From NCBI GenBank assembly GCA_041485845.1, contig JBGPKH010000054.1:1-24295 (forward strand): DNA of 24,295 bases, read 5' to 3'. Source of the stretch: OMOG01 sp041485845. Its GTDB lineage: Bacteria > Acidobacteriota > Terriglobia > Bryobacterales > Bryobacteraceae. Below the pieces are notes generated by a model. It did no database searches, was not told where the DNA came from, and was given only the letters and a program-made list of their open reading frames with translations. Position 1 is the first letter of the stretch, and every line of letters begins with the position of its first letter. Shown in pieces: positions 14,121 to 22,110 of this stretch. A program made the position numbers and the translations under genes.

Positions 14121-15332
14121 CTACTTCAGTCCCTGTATCAGTGTGTTCGCCATCCGCGGATCGTCGAACTGCGTCTTGTCGCCCGCCTTCCCGCCCGGCA
14201 CCGGCAGCAGCCGCGCGGCCAGCGGCTTGTTCCATTTGTACGCCAGCGTGGCGACGTCCCCGATGATGCGCGCGATCTTCTCTTCGCTGACGTCTCCCGG
14301 CAACGGCACCGTGTCGAGCCCGCCCGCGCACACCGCGGAGTAGGCCAGCAGCGAATCCATGTTATACGTGCCTTCCGCCCAACGCTTCGCCAGGACGTTG
14401 TCTTCCATAATCGGCACCATCAGGCCCGAGTATCCGGTGCGCTTGACCGGGACCGACTGCACCGCCCGCGTGATGATCCCGGCAGCCGTCATGGTGCCGC
14501 TCGTGCCGAACGGCCCGCGGGTGAACAACTCGATGGCGCGCCCGATCGACACGTCGCCCAGCGGCGCCGGCGTCGGATCGATCCCCGCGTACGTCCACCC
14601 GCTGCTCGACGCCACTTTGGTGGCCACCGCCTCGGCATCGCGCAGGTGCTTCGCCAGCGCCGCCGACAACTGCCTCTCCGCTTCGCGCGCGTCATGATAC
14701 TGCGCGAACACGCCGGCCACCACGTTGGCGCCTTCCAGCCCCACCGCGAACGTGCGCCCCGTGCCCAGATGGTACGCCCCCGGATAAAACGGCCCGTAAG
14801 GCTTGACCATCGCGGTCACCGCGAAGTTGAAATTGCCGCCCCCGTGCGAGCTGCGCTGCGCGATGTTCTTGATCAGCTTGGCAGCTTCGCGAATCGCCCG
14901 CCAGTGTACGCCGTCTTCGCCCGCCACCACCAGGCTCGCATTGAGCTTCGTGGTCGAGAGCGCCTGCGCCAGCATGTCGAGCGATGACGCGTCGTCGCCA
15001 TCGCCCACCATGGCCGTCCCGATGTTCGGTGAGAATCCCATTTTCGCGGACAGCTCGTTGATCCTGGAGAGAAACGTCAGCGCTTCATCGCGCTTCATCC
15101 CGGCCGTATACCGCGTGAAGGGCTGCGTCACGATGCGCACCGTTTCCACTTCAAACCCCGCGCTTCGATAAGCCTCGCGGGCGCCGTTCAGGAACTTCAT
15201 GGTGTCTTCGTACTGGGCGGTGTACTGCTTGGGGTCGATGTTGATGAACGCCGTAATCGCGCGCACCTTGGGCCGCGATTCGGCCCCCCACGCCATCGAC
15301 GCCAGAGCGAAGACCAACAGGACTTTCCGCAT
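14121..15332 (-). CDS. Secreted DUF711 (UPF0210) family protein
   Basis: A 403-residue protein of the DUF711 family, which is related by fold to glycyl-radical-type (PFL-like) barrels but has no established reaction. Visible family stretches are 'RAITAFINIDPKQY', 'GGGNFNFAVTAMVKPYGPFY', 'TYAGIDPTPAPLGDVSIGRA', 'GTSGTMTAAGIITRAVQ' and 'NMDSLLAYSAVCAGGLDTVP'. Unlike most members it begins with a signal peptide ('MRKVLLVFALASMAWGA'), so it probably acts in the periplasm. The ATG lies only six bases after a TATAAC box and has no Shine-Dalgarno sequence, so the message may be leaderless. It is transcribed alone, divergent from the TolC-like pair. No substrate can be named. Confidence 0.85.
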   Translation of the reverse strand: MRKVLLVFALASMAWGAESRPKVRAITAFINIDPKQYTAQYEDTMKFLNGAREAYRSAGFEVETVRIVTQPFTRYTAGMKRDEALTFLSRINELSAKMGFSPNIGTAMVGDGDDASSLDMLAQALSTTKLNASLVVAGEDGVHWRAIREAAKLIKNIAQRSSHGGGNFNFAVTAMVKPYGPFYPGAYHLGTGRTFAVGLEGANVVAGVFAQYHDAREAERQLSAALAKHLRDAEAVATKVASSSGWTYAGIDPTPAPLGDVSIGRAIELFTRGPFGTSGTMTAAGIITRAVQSVPVKRTGYSGLMVPIMEDNVLAKRWAEGTYNMDSLLAYSAVCAGGLDTVPLPGDVSEEKIARIIGDVATLAYKWNKPLAARLLPVPGGKAGDKTQFDDPRMANTLIQGLK

Positions 15333-15338
15333 GCGTTG

Positions 15339-15344
15339 GTTATA
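15339..15344 (-). promoter_or_regulatory. -10-like box directly before the DUF711 gene
   Basis: On the minus strand TATAAC is followed by six bases and then the ATG at 15332. Transcription from it would begin at or next to the start codon. A -35 box is not convincing (CTCTTC/TCTTCA at about the right distance). Confidence 0.45.
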
Positions 15345-15372
15345 CCATTTTTGAAGACTTTGAAGAGTTCTG

Positions 15373-15402
15373 AAATCGAACAGCCGGTCTCAAAATCGAA
15401 CA
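15373..15402. repeat. Two 10-bp direct repeats with a 20-base period
   Basis: AAATCGAACA occurs at 15373-15382 and again at 15393-15402, each followed by CCGG-like sequence. A 20-base period puts both copies on nearly the same face of the helix, as in operators that bind a regulator dimer. They lie between the divergent DUF711 and TolC-like genes. Confidence 0.4.
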
Positions 15403-15572
15403 CCCGGGCCGGTCGCAAGGCTGCCTCCGTACGCCGAGAACATTAGCAGGACTGGGGCTTGTCCCCGATTCCGCGTGGAAGCGGGATTGCACCCTACCCT
15501 TTGCCGCCCGTGGCAAAACTGTTCCCGCGACTCCCGCGTGTGCCGCGCCGCGGCTCGCTAGAGGCGTTTTTC

Positions 15573-17516
15573 ATGAAGAGGAATCCAGCAAATCGAATCA
15601 AGTTCTTCCGAAGCTGTCTCGTAGTGCTCCTGGGGGCTTCGGTTTCCACCGCTTTCGCCCAGTCCTTCGCGAAGCCGGAGGTCTCCATCGAGATGCCCAA
15701 GCCGCCGTCCGTGGTGGGCCCTCTCCTCCGGCCGTTCCATATGGAGAAGCGCGTCGTTCCGCCGCCGAAGCTCGTGAACACGCCCCGGCTGGAGCAGCTC
15801 GTCCGCGGCGGCAACCTGTACTTGAGTGTCCAGGACGTGATTGCGCTCACTCTGGAAAACAACCTCGATATCGCGGTGCAGCGTTATTCCCCCTTTCTGG
15901 CGAGCGAAAACCTGCGCCGCGCGGAAGCCGGCACTCTTCTGCGGCCCATCGACACGGCGGTGGCTGCCGGGCCCGTCAGCGTCAGCACCGCGGGAATCAG
16001 CACCAGCGGCGCCGGACTGTTAGGCGGCACAGGCATAAGTGCGGGCGGCGGAGTCGTAACCCAGGTCGGGCCCAGCACCCCCGCTCTCGATCCCTACATT
16101 GCCGGGCAGTTCCTCATCGGGCACAACACCACTCCACAGACCAATACACTCCTCACCGGAACCACGGCGCTAACCAACAGCTACCGCGGTTTCGGCCTTC
16201 AGTACGGGCAGAGTTTCATCACTGGCACGTACGTACAATTCACCGTGTCCAACAGCCGGAACTATTACAACAGCGCCAACTTTCTCCTGAATCCGTCACT
16301 GAGCGGGAATTTCGATGTATACGTCACGCAGCCGCTGCTCCAGGGATTCAGCCCCAGTGTCAATGGCCGTGATATCAAAGTTGCGAAAAACGCTCAGAAG
16401 TACACCGATATCCAGGTGAAGCTCCAGGTCGCCACCACGGTTTCCGCGGTGCTCAACCTCTACTGGGACCTGGTGAGTTTCAACGAAGCGGTGCGCATCA
16501 AAGAGCAGGCGCTCCAAACCGCGCAGAACCTGTACGAGGGAAACAAGAAGCAGGTGGCGATCGGCGCGCTCGCGGGCATTGAAGTGACTCGCGCGGCGGC
16601 CGAAGTCTCCTCCGGCAAGGAGGACCTCCTGATTGCCCAGACCAATGTACTGCAGCAGGAGATCGTCCTCAAGAATGCCCTGAACCGCAACGGCATTCAG
16701 AACACGTGGCTGGACGATGTGCATATCATTCCGCTCGACCACATCGAAGTTCCCAAGACGGAAGAGGTGCGCCCGGTGCAGGACCTGATCCAGGAAGCCC
16801 TGGATCATCGCCTGGAGATCGAGCAAAGCAAGATCAATCTCGAGAGCTCGCAAATCATGCTCAAGGGGAACAAGAACGGGTTGTTGCCGAACCTGCAGGC
16901 ATTCGCCGACTTTACCAACCATGGCCTGAGCGGTCCCGGAAACCCGCTCTACGGCGGCGCGATCAACGCTTATTTCGTCGGTGGGAACGGCAATGTCTTC
17001 TCGCAGATTCTCCGCCGCAATTTCCCCGACTATTCCGCCGGTATCTCGCTCAACATCCCGTTCCGCAACCGGACCGCACAGGCCGACTACGTGACCGATC
17101 AACTCCAGGTCCGGCAGAAGGAGCTCCAGTTGCAGCGCGCCGTCAACCAGGTTCGGGTCGAGGTCAAGACCAGCCTCATCGGGCTCCAGCAGGCCCGCTC
17201 GCGCTACGAGACCGCCGTCGCTACCCGTGTCCTCGCCGAACAGACTCTCGAAGCCGAGCAGAAACGTTTTCAGGCCGGCGTGGGCAGCGTCGCCATCGTG
17301 ATTCAGGCGCAGAAGGACTTGGGCGTGACCCAGGACGGCGAAGTCCAGGCCATGGCCAACTACACGCACGCCAAGATCGGGTTTGACCTGGCCTTGGGCC
17401 GCACCCTCGACGTCAACCATATCTCCATGGAAGAAGCCGTCTCTGGCCACGTGCAGCGCGAATCCCTCATCCCGCCTGGCGTCCCGCCCGCCAATAAACT
17501 GGAGGTCTCCAAGTGA
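15573..17516 (+). CDS. TolC-family outer-membrane efflux protein, copy 1
   Basis: A 647-residue outer-membrane channel-type protein. The ATG at 15573 has an AGAGG site at the right distance and starts a signal peptide ('LVVLLGASVSTAFAQ' ends near residue 30); the open frame upstream is not signal-like. Features: 'NLYLSVQDVIALTLENNLDI' (81-100), typical of acidobacterial TolC relatives; a Gly/Ser/Thr-rich insert (about 120-170); 'VTQPLLQGFSPSVNGRDIKV' near 250; and two long coiled-coil stretches ending in 'QAMANYTHAKIGFDLALGRT'. Canonical TolC proteins are about 450-500 residues, so the N-terminal extension and insert are unusual. No inner-membrane pump or adaptor is in the window. It overlaps the second copy by four bases (GTGA). 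Confidence 0.88.
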   Translation: MKRNPANRIKFFRSCLVVLLGASVSTAFAQSFAKPEVSIEMPKPPSVVGPLLRPFHMEKRVVPPPKLVNTPRLEQLVRGGNLYLSVQDVIALTLENNLDIAVQRYSPFLASENLRRAEAGTLLRPIDTAVAAGPVSVSTAGISTSGAGLLGGTGISAGGGVVTQVGPSTPALDPYIAGQFLIGHNTTPQTNTLLTGTTALTNSYRGFGLQYGQSFITGTYVQFTVSNSRNYYNSANFLLNPSLSGNFDVYVTQPLLQGFSPSVNGRDIKVAKNAQKYTDIQVKLQVATTVSAVLNLYWDLVSFNEAVRIKEQALQTAQNLYEGNKKQVAIGALAGIEVTRAAAEVSSGKEDLLIAQTNVLQQEIVLKNALNRNGIQNTWLDDVHIIPLDHIEVPKTEEVRPVQDLIQEALDHRLEIEQSKINLESSQIMLKGNKNGLLPNLQAFADFTNHGLSGPGNPLYGGAINAYFVGGNGNVFSQILRRNFPDYSAGISLNIPFRNRTAQADYVTDQLQVRQKELQLQRAVNQVRVEVKTSLIGLQQARSRYETAVATRVLAEQTLEAEQKRFQAGVGSVAIVIQAQKDLGVTQDGEVQAMANYTHAKIGFDLALGRTLDVNHISMEEAVSGHVQRESLIPPGVPPANKLEVSK

Positions 17517-19414
17517 GCGCCCGCGAACTGGCACGCGCGTTCGGCGTCTGGACCTGCCTGGTTTCGCTTGCCGGCGCGCAGGACCAGCCTTACATCATAC
17601 GGCCCCAGATCATGGCGCCCATCCGAACCTATATGGCGCCCGCGGTTGCTCCTATCCGCTTGACCAACTCGACGCGGCTGTACGGCCTGATCCGCGCCGG
17701 CAATCTCTACCTGACCGTGCAGGATGCCATCGCGCTCGCCATCGAGAACAATCTGAACCTCGAAATCAGCCGTTATGGACCGATCCTGGCCGGCGCCGGC
17801 CTGGAGCGCGCCAAAGCCGGCGGCACCTACCGCGGCGTGCTGAGCGGCAGCGCGCAGATCTCCAGCGTGAGCGCCGGGTTGGGCGTGAGCGGCAGCGCGC
17901 AGAGCGCGGGCGTGGGCGGCGGTGGCGGCGGTGGCGGCGGCGGCGGTGGCGGTGGGGCTACCATTCAACAGGTCGGGCAGGCCACGCCGAATCTCGACCC
18001 CGTTCTACAAAGCACGGTGAGCTTCTCCCATTTGACCCGGCCACAGGCCAACACGACCTTGAGCCAGACCACCGCCTTGGTTGACGGAGTACACACTTAC
18101 AACAGCGTGGTCCAGCAAGGGCTGCTCACCGGCGGCACCGTGCAGTTCCAGGGCTTCGAACAGTATTTGAAGGAAAACTCGCCCAGCAACCTCCTGAATC
18201 CCGCCGTGGCCCCGCACATGGATCTCTCGATTTCCCAGCCCCTTCTCCAGGGCTTCGGTATCTCGCTCAACAACCGCGACATTCGCCGCGCGAACATCGG
18301 CGCCGCTGTCGCCCGTGAACAGTTCCGCGCGCAGTTACTCAACATGGTGGTGAGTGTCGTCAATACCTATTGGGACCTGGTGAGTGCCCGCGAGGAGTTG
18401 GCCCAGAGGCGGCACGCGCTCGAGATCACACAGAAGTTTCGTGACGACACCAAGTACGAGATCGCCGCGGGCGCCATCGCGGGAGTCGACCTCCCCCGCG
18501 CCGAAGCTGAGTTCGCCAGCCGCCGCCAGGACGTCGTCATCGCGCAGAACAACCTGCGCAACCGGTCGATCCTGTTGAAGGAGGCATTGAGCCATACGGA
18601 GGATCCCATTCTGGAGTCCGCCGAGATCGTTCCGGTCGATCGCATCGAAATCCCCGGCACGGAGGAACTGCCCCCGTTGCGGGACTTGGTGGCAACCGCG
18701 ATGGCCAAGCGGCCGGATGTGGCCGTGTCGAAGTTCAACGACGAAATGGCGGAGATCAACCTGGCCGGCACCACCAACCCGCTCCTGCCGAGCCTGCGGG
18801 TCAACGCGTTCACCTCCAACCGCGGTGTGGCGGGTACGCCCAATCGGGAAGGCGCCAATCCGTATTTCGTCGGTGGTTACGGCACGGCGCTCGGCCAGAT
18901 CTTTCGCCGGAACTTCCCTAACAACCAGGTGTCGGTGACTTTTTCAGCGCCCCTTGGAAACCGCCAGTCGCAAGCCGATTACGCCATCGACCAACTCCAA
19001 TTCCAGCAATCCAAGCTCAGTGGTCAACGCGACACCAATCAGATCGTGGTGGACGTGGCTGCGCGCATGAGCGCGCTCCAGCAGGCCCGCGCGCGATATG
19101 CCACCGCCAGGGACCGCCGCATCCTGCAGGAGCAGCTACTCGCAGCCGAACAAAAGAAGTCGGCCGGAGTCCGTACCTTCTACGTCATCATGACCGACCA
19201 GCGCGCGCTCATCGCAGCCCAGCTTTCCGAGGTGAATGCACTGACCTCCTACGCCCGCGCGAAGACGGCCCTCGACCAGGTGTTGGGACTGACTCTGGAG
19301 AAGTACAATATCACCCTCGAGGAAGGACTGACCGGACACGTCACGCGCGAGTCGGCCATTCCCGTAGGACAGGCCTCCCGGCCTGTCCTCTTACCCCCCG
19401 CAAGCCCGCCGTAA
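17513..19414 (+). CDS. TolC-family outer-membrane efflux protein, copy 2
   Basis: A 633-residue paralogue of the preceding protein, started by a GTG inside the stop codon of copy 1, with GGAGG about eight bases upstream. The signal peptide is short ('LARAFGVWTCLVSLAGAQ'). Shared landmarks with copy 1 are 'AGNLYLTVQDAIALAIENNL' (62-81), 'ISQPLLQGFGISLNNRDIRR' near 240, 'VVNTYWDLVSAREEL' and the ending 'ALDQVLGLTLEKYNITLEEG'. The Gly-rich insert here includes 14 consecutive glycines. Tandem location and shared architecture indicate duplication; sequence between landmarks has diverged a lot. They may form homo- or mixed trimers with a pump encoded elsewhere. The last 24 bases overlap the end of glnD on the other strand. 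Confidence 0.88.
   Translation: MSARELARAFGVWTCLVSLAGAQDQPYIIRPQIMAPIRTYMAPAVAPIRLTNSTRLYGLIRAGNLYLTVQDAIALAIENNLNLEISRYGPILAGAGLERAKAGGTYRGVLSGSAQISSVSAGLGVSGSAQSAGVGGGGGGGGGGGGGGATIQQVGQATPNLDPVLQSTVSFSHLTRPQANTTLSQTTALVDGVHTYNSVVQQGLLTGGTVQFQGFEQYLKENSPSNLLNPAVAPHMDLSISQPLLQGFGISLNNRDIRRANIGAAVAREQFRAQLLNMVVSVVNTYWDLVSAREELAQRRHALEITQKFRDDTKYEIAAGAIAGVDLPRAEAEFASRRQDVVIAQNNLRNRSILLKEALSHTEDPILESAEIVPVDRIEIPGTEELPPLRDLVATAMAKRPDVAVSKFNDEMAEINLAGTTNPLLPSLRVNAFTSNRGVAGTPNREGANPYFVGGYGTALGQIFRRNFPNNQVSVTFSAPLGNRQSQADYAIDQLQFQQSKLSGQRDTNQIVVDVAARMSALQQARARYATARDRRILQEQLLAAEQKKSAGVRTFYVIMTDQRALIAAQLSEVNALTSYARAKTALDQVLGLTLEKYNITLEEGLTGHVTRESAIPVGQASRPVLLPPASPP
17915..17956 (+). repeat. Poly-glycine coding tract (GGN)14
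   Basis: Fourteen consecutive glycine codons, mostly GGC and GGT, lie inside the insert of TolC copy 2. The matching part of copy 1 has only a few glycines. Such a tract could vary in length by slippage and would form a flexible surface or periplasmic linker. Confidence 0.85.
19366..19389 (-). terminator. Perfect 10-bp hairpin just after glnD, inside the tolC-like coding end
   Basis: AGGACAGGCC (19366-19375) pairs with GGCCTGTCCT (19380-19389) across the loop TCCC. On the minus strand it begins two bases after the glnD stop codon, an ideal place for a terminator, though no T-run follows. On the plus strand it falls within the last codons of TolC copy 2. Confidence 0.55.
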
Positions 19415-21784
19415 AGCCTCGCCCAAAACCTCCTGCTTCGCCGGAAGCAATTTCTTGCCCTCCGCCGTCACATAAAACACGTCGATCGCCTTGTGCGCCT
19501 GCGTGTCGATCAGCACCACCTCGATATTGCCCCCGTTCGACGAAATCGCCGATGCCAGATCGTACAGCAGCCCGGGCCGGTCTTCCGCCACGATCTCCAC
19601 CAGCGTCGCCGTGTCGCTGGCCTCCGAGTTGAACGATACCGCCGCGGGAATCCGCGCCTTGCGGCTCGGCAGCGTCGGTTTCGGACGGCTGCGCAGCAGA
19701 TCCTTCACGTCGGTCTTGCCTGCGATCACCCGCTCGGCCGTACTCCGCAGGCGGTCCACCTCCGATGGATTCAGATCGAGCGTGCGCGACGGGTCGGCGA
19801 AGGTGAAAGTATCCAGCACCACGCCGCGCCGGTTGGCAAACGCTTCCGCCTTCAGAATGTTCATGCCGAACGCCGCCAGCGTCCCGGCAATCGAAGCGAA
19901 CAGTCCCGGACGATCCGCCGCCACCAGCGTCATCTGCCAGACCGATTCCAGTGCGCGCACCTCCACCGCCAACCCGCGCTTCCGGCTACTCTCTTCCAGC
20001 GCCATGTGCTCGCCGATTTCGGCCTCCGTGTGCGTGCGCAGGTAGCGCATGGGGAAGCCCCGGAGGAATGCGACCCGTTCCGGCGGACCCGCCGGCAGCG
20101 ACTCGATACGCTCGGTTTCCAGCTCCCGCGTCAGCTCGTTATAGACCGCCAGGTAGAGCTGCCATAACTGCGCGGCGCGCCAGGGCGTCATGGCGCCGGG
20201 ATTCACCGCGCTGATGTCCGCATACGTCAGCAGCGTGAGTGCCTTGAGCCGCTCCACCGTCTCCATCTCGTGCGCCACGTCGCGGATGGTTTGCGGATCG
20301 AAGACATCCCGCGATTGCATGACGGAGGAAAGGTCCAGGTGCTTGCGGATCAGGAAGAGGACGGTCTCGCGGTCCTGCGCCGGCATCCCGATGCGCGCCA
20401 TGGCCCCGCGCGCCAGGCGCTCGGAGGCGTCCACGTGCCCTTCTCCTACCGTGCCCTTGCCGGAATCGTGGAACAGCACCGCGAACGCCAGCACGGATGG
20501 CTGCCGCACCTCGGCCAGCAGTCCGGCGTAGGAGCCCCTCGCGTTGCGCAGATTCTCCAACGCCACCAGCGTGTGCTCGTCCACCGTGTAACGATGGTAG
20601 AAGTCGCGCACCACCAGGCACTCGATCCGCTCCATCTCGGGGAAGAGCGCGGAGAGAACACCGGTTTCGTGCATCGCTCGCACGGCCAATGCCGCGTGCG
20701 GCAGCGGGAGGATCTGGCTCAGGGCGGGCCAACTGGTCCGCGGCTCCGCGAAATAGGCGCGCAAGGCCTCGATGCGCGCGTCGATGCGCTGCTCGGCTTC
20801 GAACGAGAGGCGGATGCCGTGTCGCGCTACGAATTCAAACAGTCGCAGTACCAGCTCGGGCTCCACCTCCAGTTGCTGCGGAGCGCGAAAATGGGCGCGC
20901 TCGCGATGCACGCTGAACTCGGCGTTGGAGACCCGCGCGCGCCAGTCGCGGAACTGCGCGAACAGCGCGCTCGACTGGGCCTCGTTGGCTTCGAGCGAAT
21001 GAATGGCGGCGCGGTAGATGGTGCGCGAGTAGCGGTAATACTCGCGCATCAGCTCCGCGGTGTCGCCTTCTCGCCATTGTTCGGCGATCGCGTCCTGCGC
21101 CTCGAAAGAGAGCACGTTGTGGTCGCGCCCGGACTGCCCATGCAGAAAGCAGCGCAGCCGCGCGAAGTGCTGGAAGGCCTCCTGCAGCGCGGGGCCGGGT
21201 TCTTCGCCGGTCTGGTGCAGCTTTTCGAGCCAGCAGACGAGCTGGAAATCGCGCAGGCCGCCCGGAGTATCCTTGACGTTGGGCTCCAGGTGGTAAAACG
21301 TGCCGGCGTACTTCGAGTGGCGTTCGCGAGTCAGTTGCGCCAGGTTGCGGATCAGCGCCTCGCGGCTGGAGTGGATGAACCGCGGCAGGCGGCGCGCGAG
21401 TTCGGCGTAAAGCACGCGGTCGCCCGACAGGAAGCGCTGGTCGAGCAGGCTGACATCCAGCTCGATGTTGAGGTCGTGTACCTCCGTGCATTCCAGCGGG
21501 GTTCGCACCGAGTGGCTCACGCGCAAGCCGGAATCCCACAACCGCTGGAGAAACCAGGCGATGGCCTCCTTGTGGGCCAAAACCAGACGGTCCGATTCGA
21601 ACAGCAGCAGCAGATCGACGTCGGAATACGGAAATAACTGGCGCCGGCCGTAACCGCCCACCGCGAGTACCGCGATGCCCGGCGCGGCAACCAGGTCCAC
21701 GGCGGTTCCGAGGACCAGGTGGTCCACCTGCGCGGTGCGCTCCGCGAGGGAAGTCGCGGAATCGCTAGAGGGCCGATTCACCAC
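19391..21784 (-). CDS. glnD: PII uridylyltransferase / uridylyl-removing enzyme GlnD
   Basis: GlnD senses glutamine and adds or removes UMP on PII. The 797-residue product has the full domain order: nucleotidyltransferase with 'GGYGRRQLFPYSDVDLLLLF' (43-62; D55, D57); the GlnD linker ('NVKDTPGGLRDFQLVCWLEK', 169-188); the HD hydrolase domain with H403 and 'LFHDSGKG' (437-444; H439, D440); and two ACT domains (about 617-690 and 727-797, each beginning with a 'DRPGL' turn). It is roughly 70-100 residues shorter than enterobacterial GlnD, mainly at the N-terminus. The start is GTG at 21784 (a second GTG follows immediately) and overlaps the end of glnB by 20 bases, so translation is probably coupled. 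Its substrate PII and the transporter controlled by PII are encoded directly upstream. Confidence 0.95.
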   Translation of the reverse strand: MVNRPSSDSATSLAERTAQVDHLVLGTAVDLVAAPGIAVLAVGGYGRRQLFPYSDVDLLLLFESDRLVLAHKEAIAWFLQRLWDSGLRVSHSVRTPLECTEVHDLNIELDVSLLDQRFLSGDRVLYAELARRLPRFIHSSREALIRNLAQLTRERHSKYAGTFYHLEPNVKDTPGGLRDFQLVCWLEKLHQTGEEPGPALQEAFQHFARLRCFLHGQSGRDHNVLSFEAQDAIAEQWREGDTAELMREYYRYSRTIYRAAIHSLEANEAQSSALFAQFRDWRARVSNAEFSVHRERAHFRAPQQLEVEPELVLRLFEFVARHGIRLSFEAEQRIDARIEALRAYFAEPRTSWPALSQILPLPHAALAVRAMHETGVLSALFPEMERIECLVVRDFYHRYTVDEHTLVALENLRNARGSYAGLLAEVRQPSVLAFAVLFHDSGKGTVGEGHVDASERLARGAMARIGMPAQDRETVLFLIRKHLDLSSVMQSRDVFDPQTIRDVAHEMETVERLKALTLLTYADISAVNPGAMTPWRAAQLWQLYLAVYNELTRELETERIESLPAGPPERVAFLRGFPMRYLRTHTEAEIGEHMALEESSRKRGLAVEVRALESVWQMTLVAADRPGLFASIAGTLAAFGMNILKAEAFANRRGVVLDTFTFADPSRTLDLNPSEVDRLRSTAERVIAGKTDVKDLLRSRPKPTLPSRKARIPAAVSFNSEASDTATLVEIVAEDRPGLLYDLASAISSNGGNIEVVLIDTQAHKAIDVFYVTAEGKKLLPAKQEVLGEALRRACGG

Positions 21785-22103
21785 GGTCGTCGTTTCGAAT
21801 CCGGATCGCTTCGGCTACGTCGTAAACGAAGATCTTGCCGTCGCCGATCTTTCCCGTGCGCGCGGCGCCGGTCAGGGTCTTGACCACTTCGTCGAAGCGG
21901 TTGGAGGGGACCACCATTTCGAGCTTCACCTTCGGCAGCAGATCGACGTTGTATTCCTGTCCGCGGTACACCTCCTTGTGGCCCTTCTGACGGCCGTGGC
22001 CGCGGACCTCGGTGATGGTCATGCCGTCGATGCCGATGGCTTTCAGCGCTTCTTTCACTTCGTCGAGCTTGAACGGCTGAATGATTGCCTCGATCTTTTT
22101 CAT
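21765..22103 (-). CDS. glnB: Nitrogen regulatory protein PII (GlnB/GlnK)
   Basis: A cytosolic trimeric sensor of ATP/ADP and 2-oxoglutarate, 112 residues, the standard length. Visible features are the start 'MKKIEAIIQPFKLDEVKEAL', the T-loop 'EVYRGQEYNVDLLPKVK' with Tyr51, the site uridylylated by GlnD, and the B-loop 'TGAARTGKIGDGKIFV' (about 78-93) that binds phosphate, ending in 'RIRNDDRGESAL'. It starts seven bases after the amtB stop, in the usual amtB-glnK linkage, so a GlnK-type role in closing the ammonium channel is likely. Presence of glnD in the same operon supports control by uridylylation of Tyr51. Symbol glnB is used in the broad sense; glnK would fit the context equally well. 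Confidence 0.97.
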   Translation of the reverse strand: MKKIEAIIQPFKLDEVKEALKAIGIDGMTITEVRGHGRQKGHKEVYRGQEYNVDLLPKVKLEMVVPSNRFDEVVKTLTGAARTGKIGDGKIFVYDVAEAIRIRNDDRGESAL

Positions 22104-22110
22104 GGGGTTC

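Noticed and set aside
20270..21637. A 455-codon plus-strand frame opposite glnD
   Set aside because: It is the antisense shadow of GlnD, whose complete domain set is visible on the minus strand.
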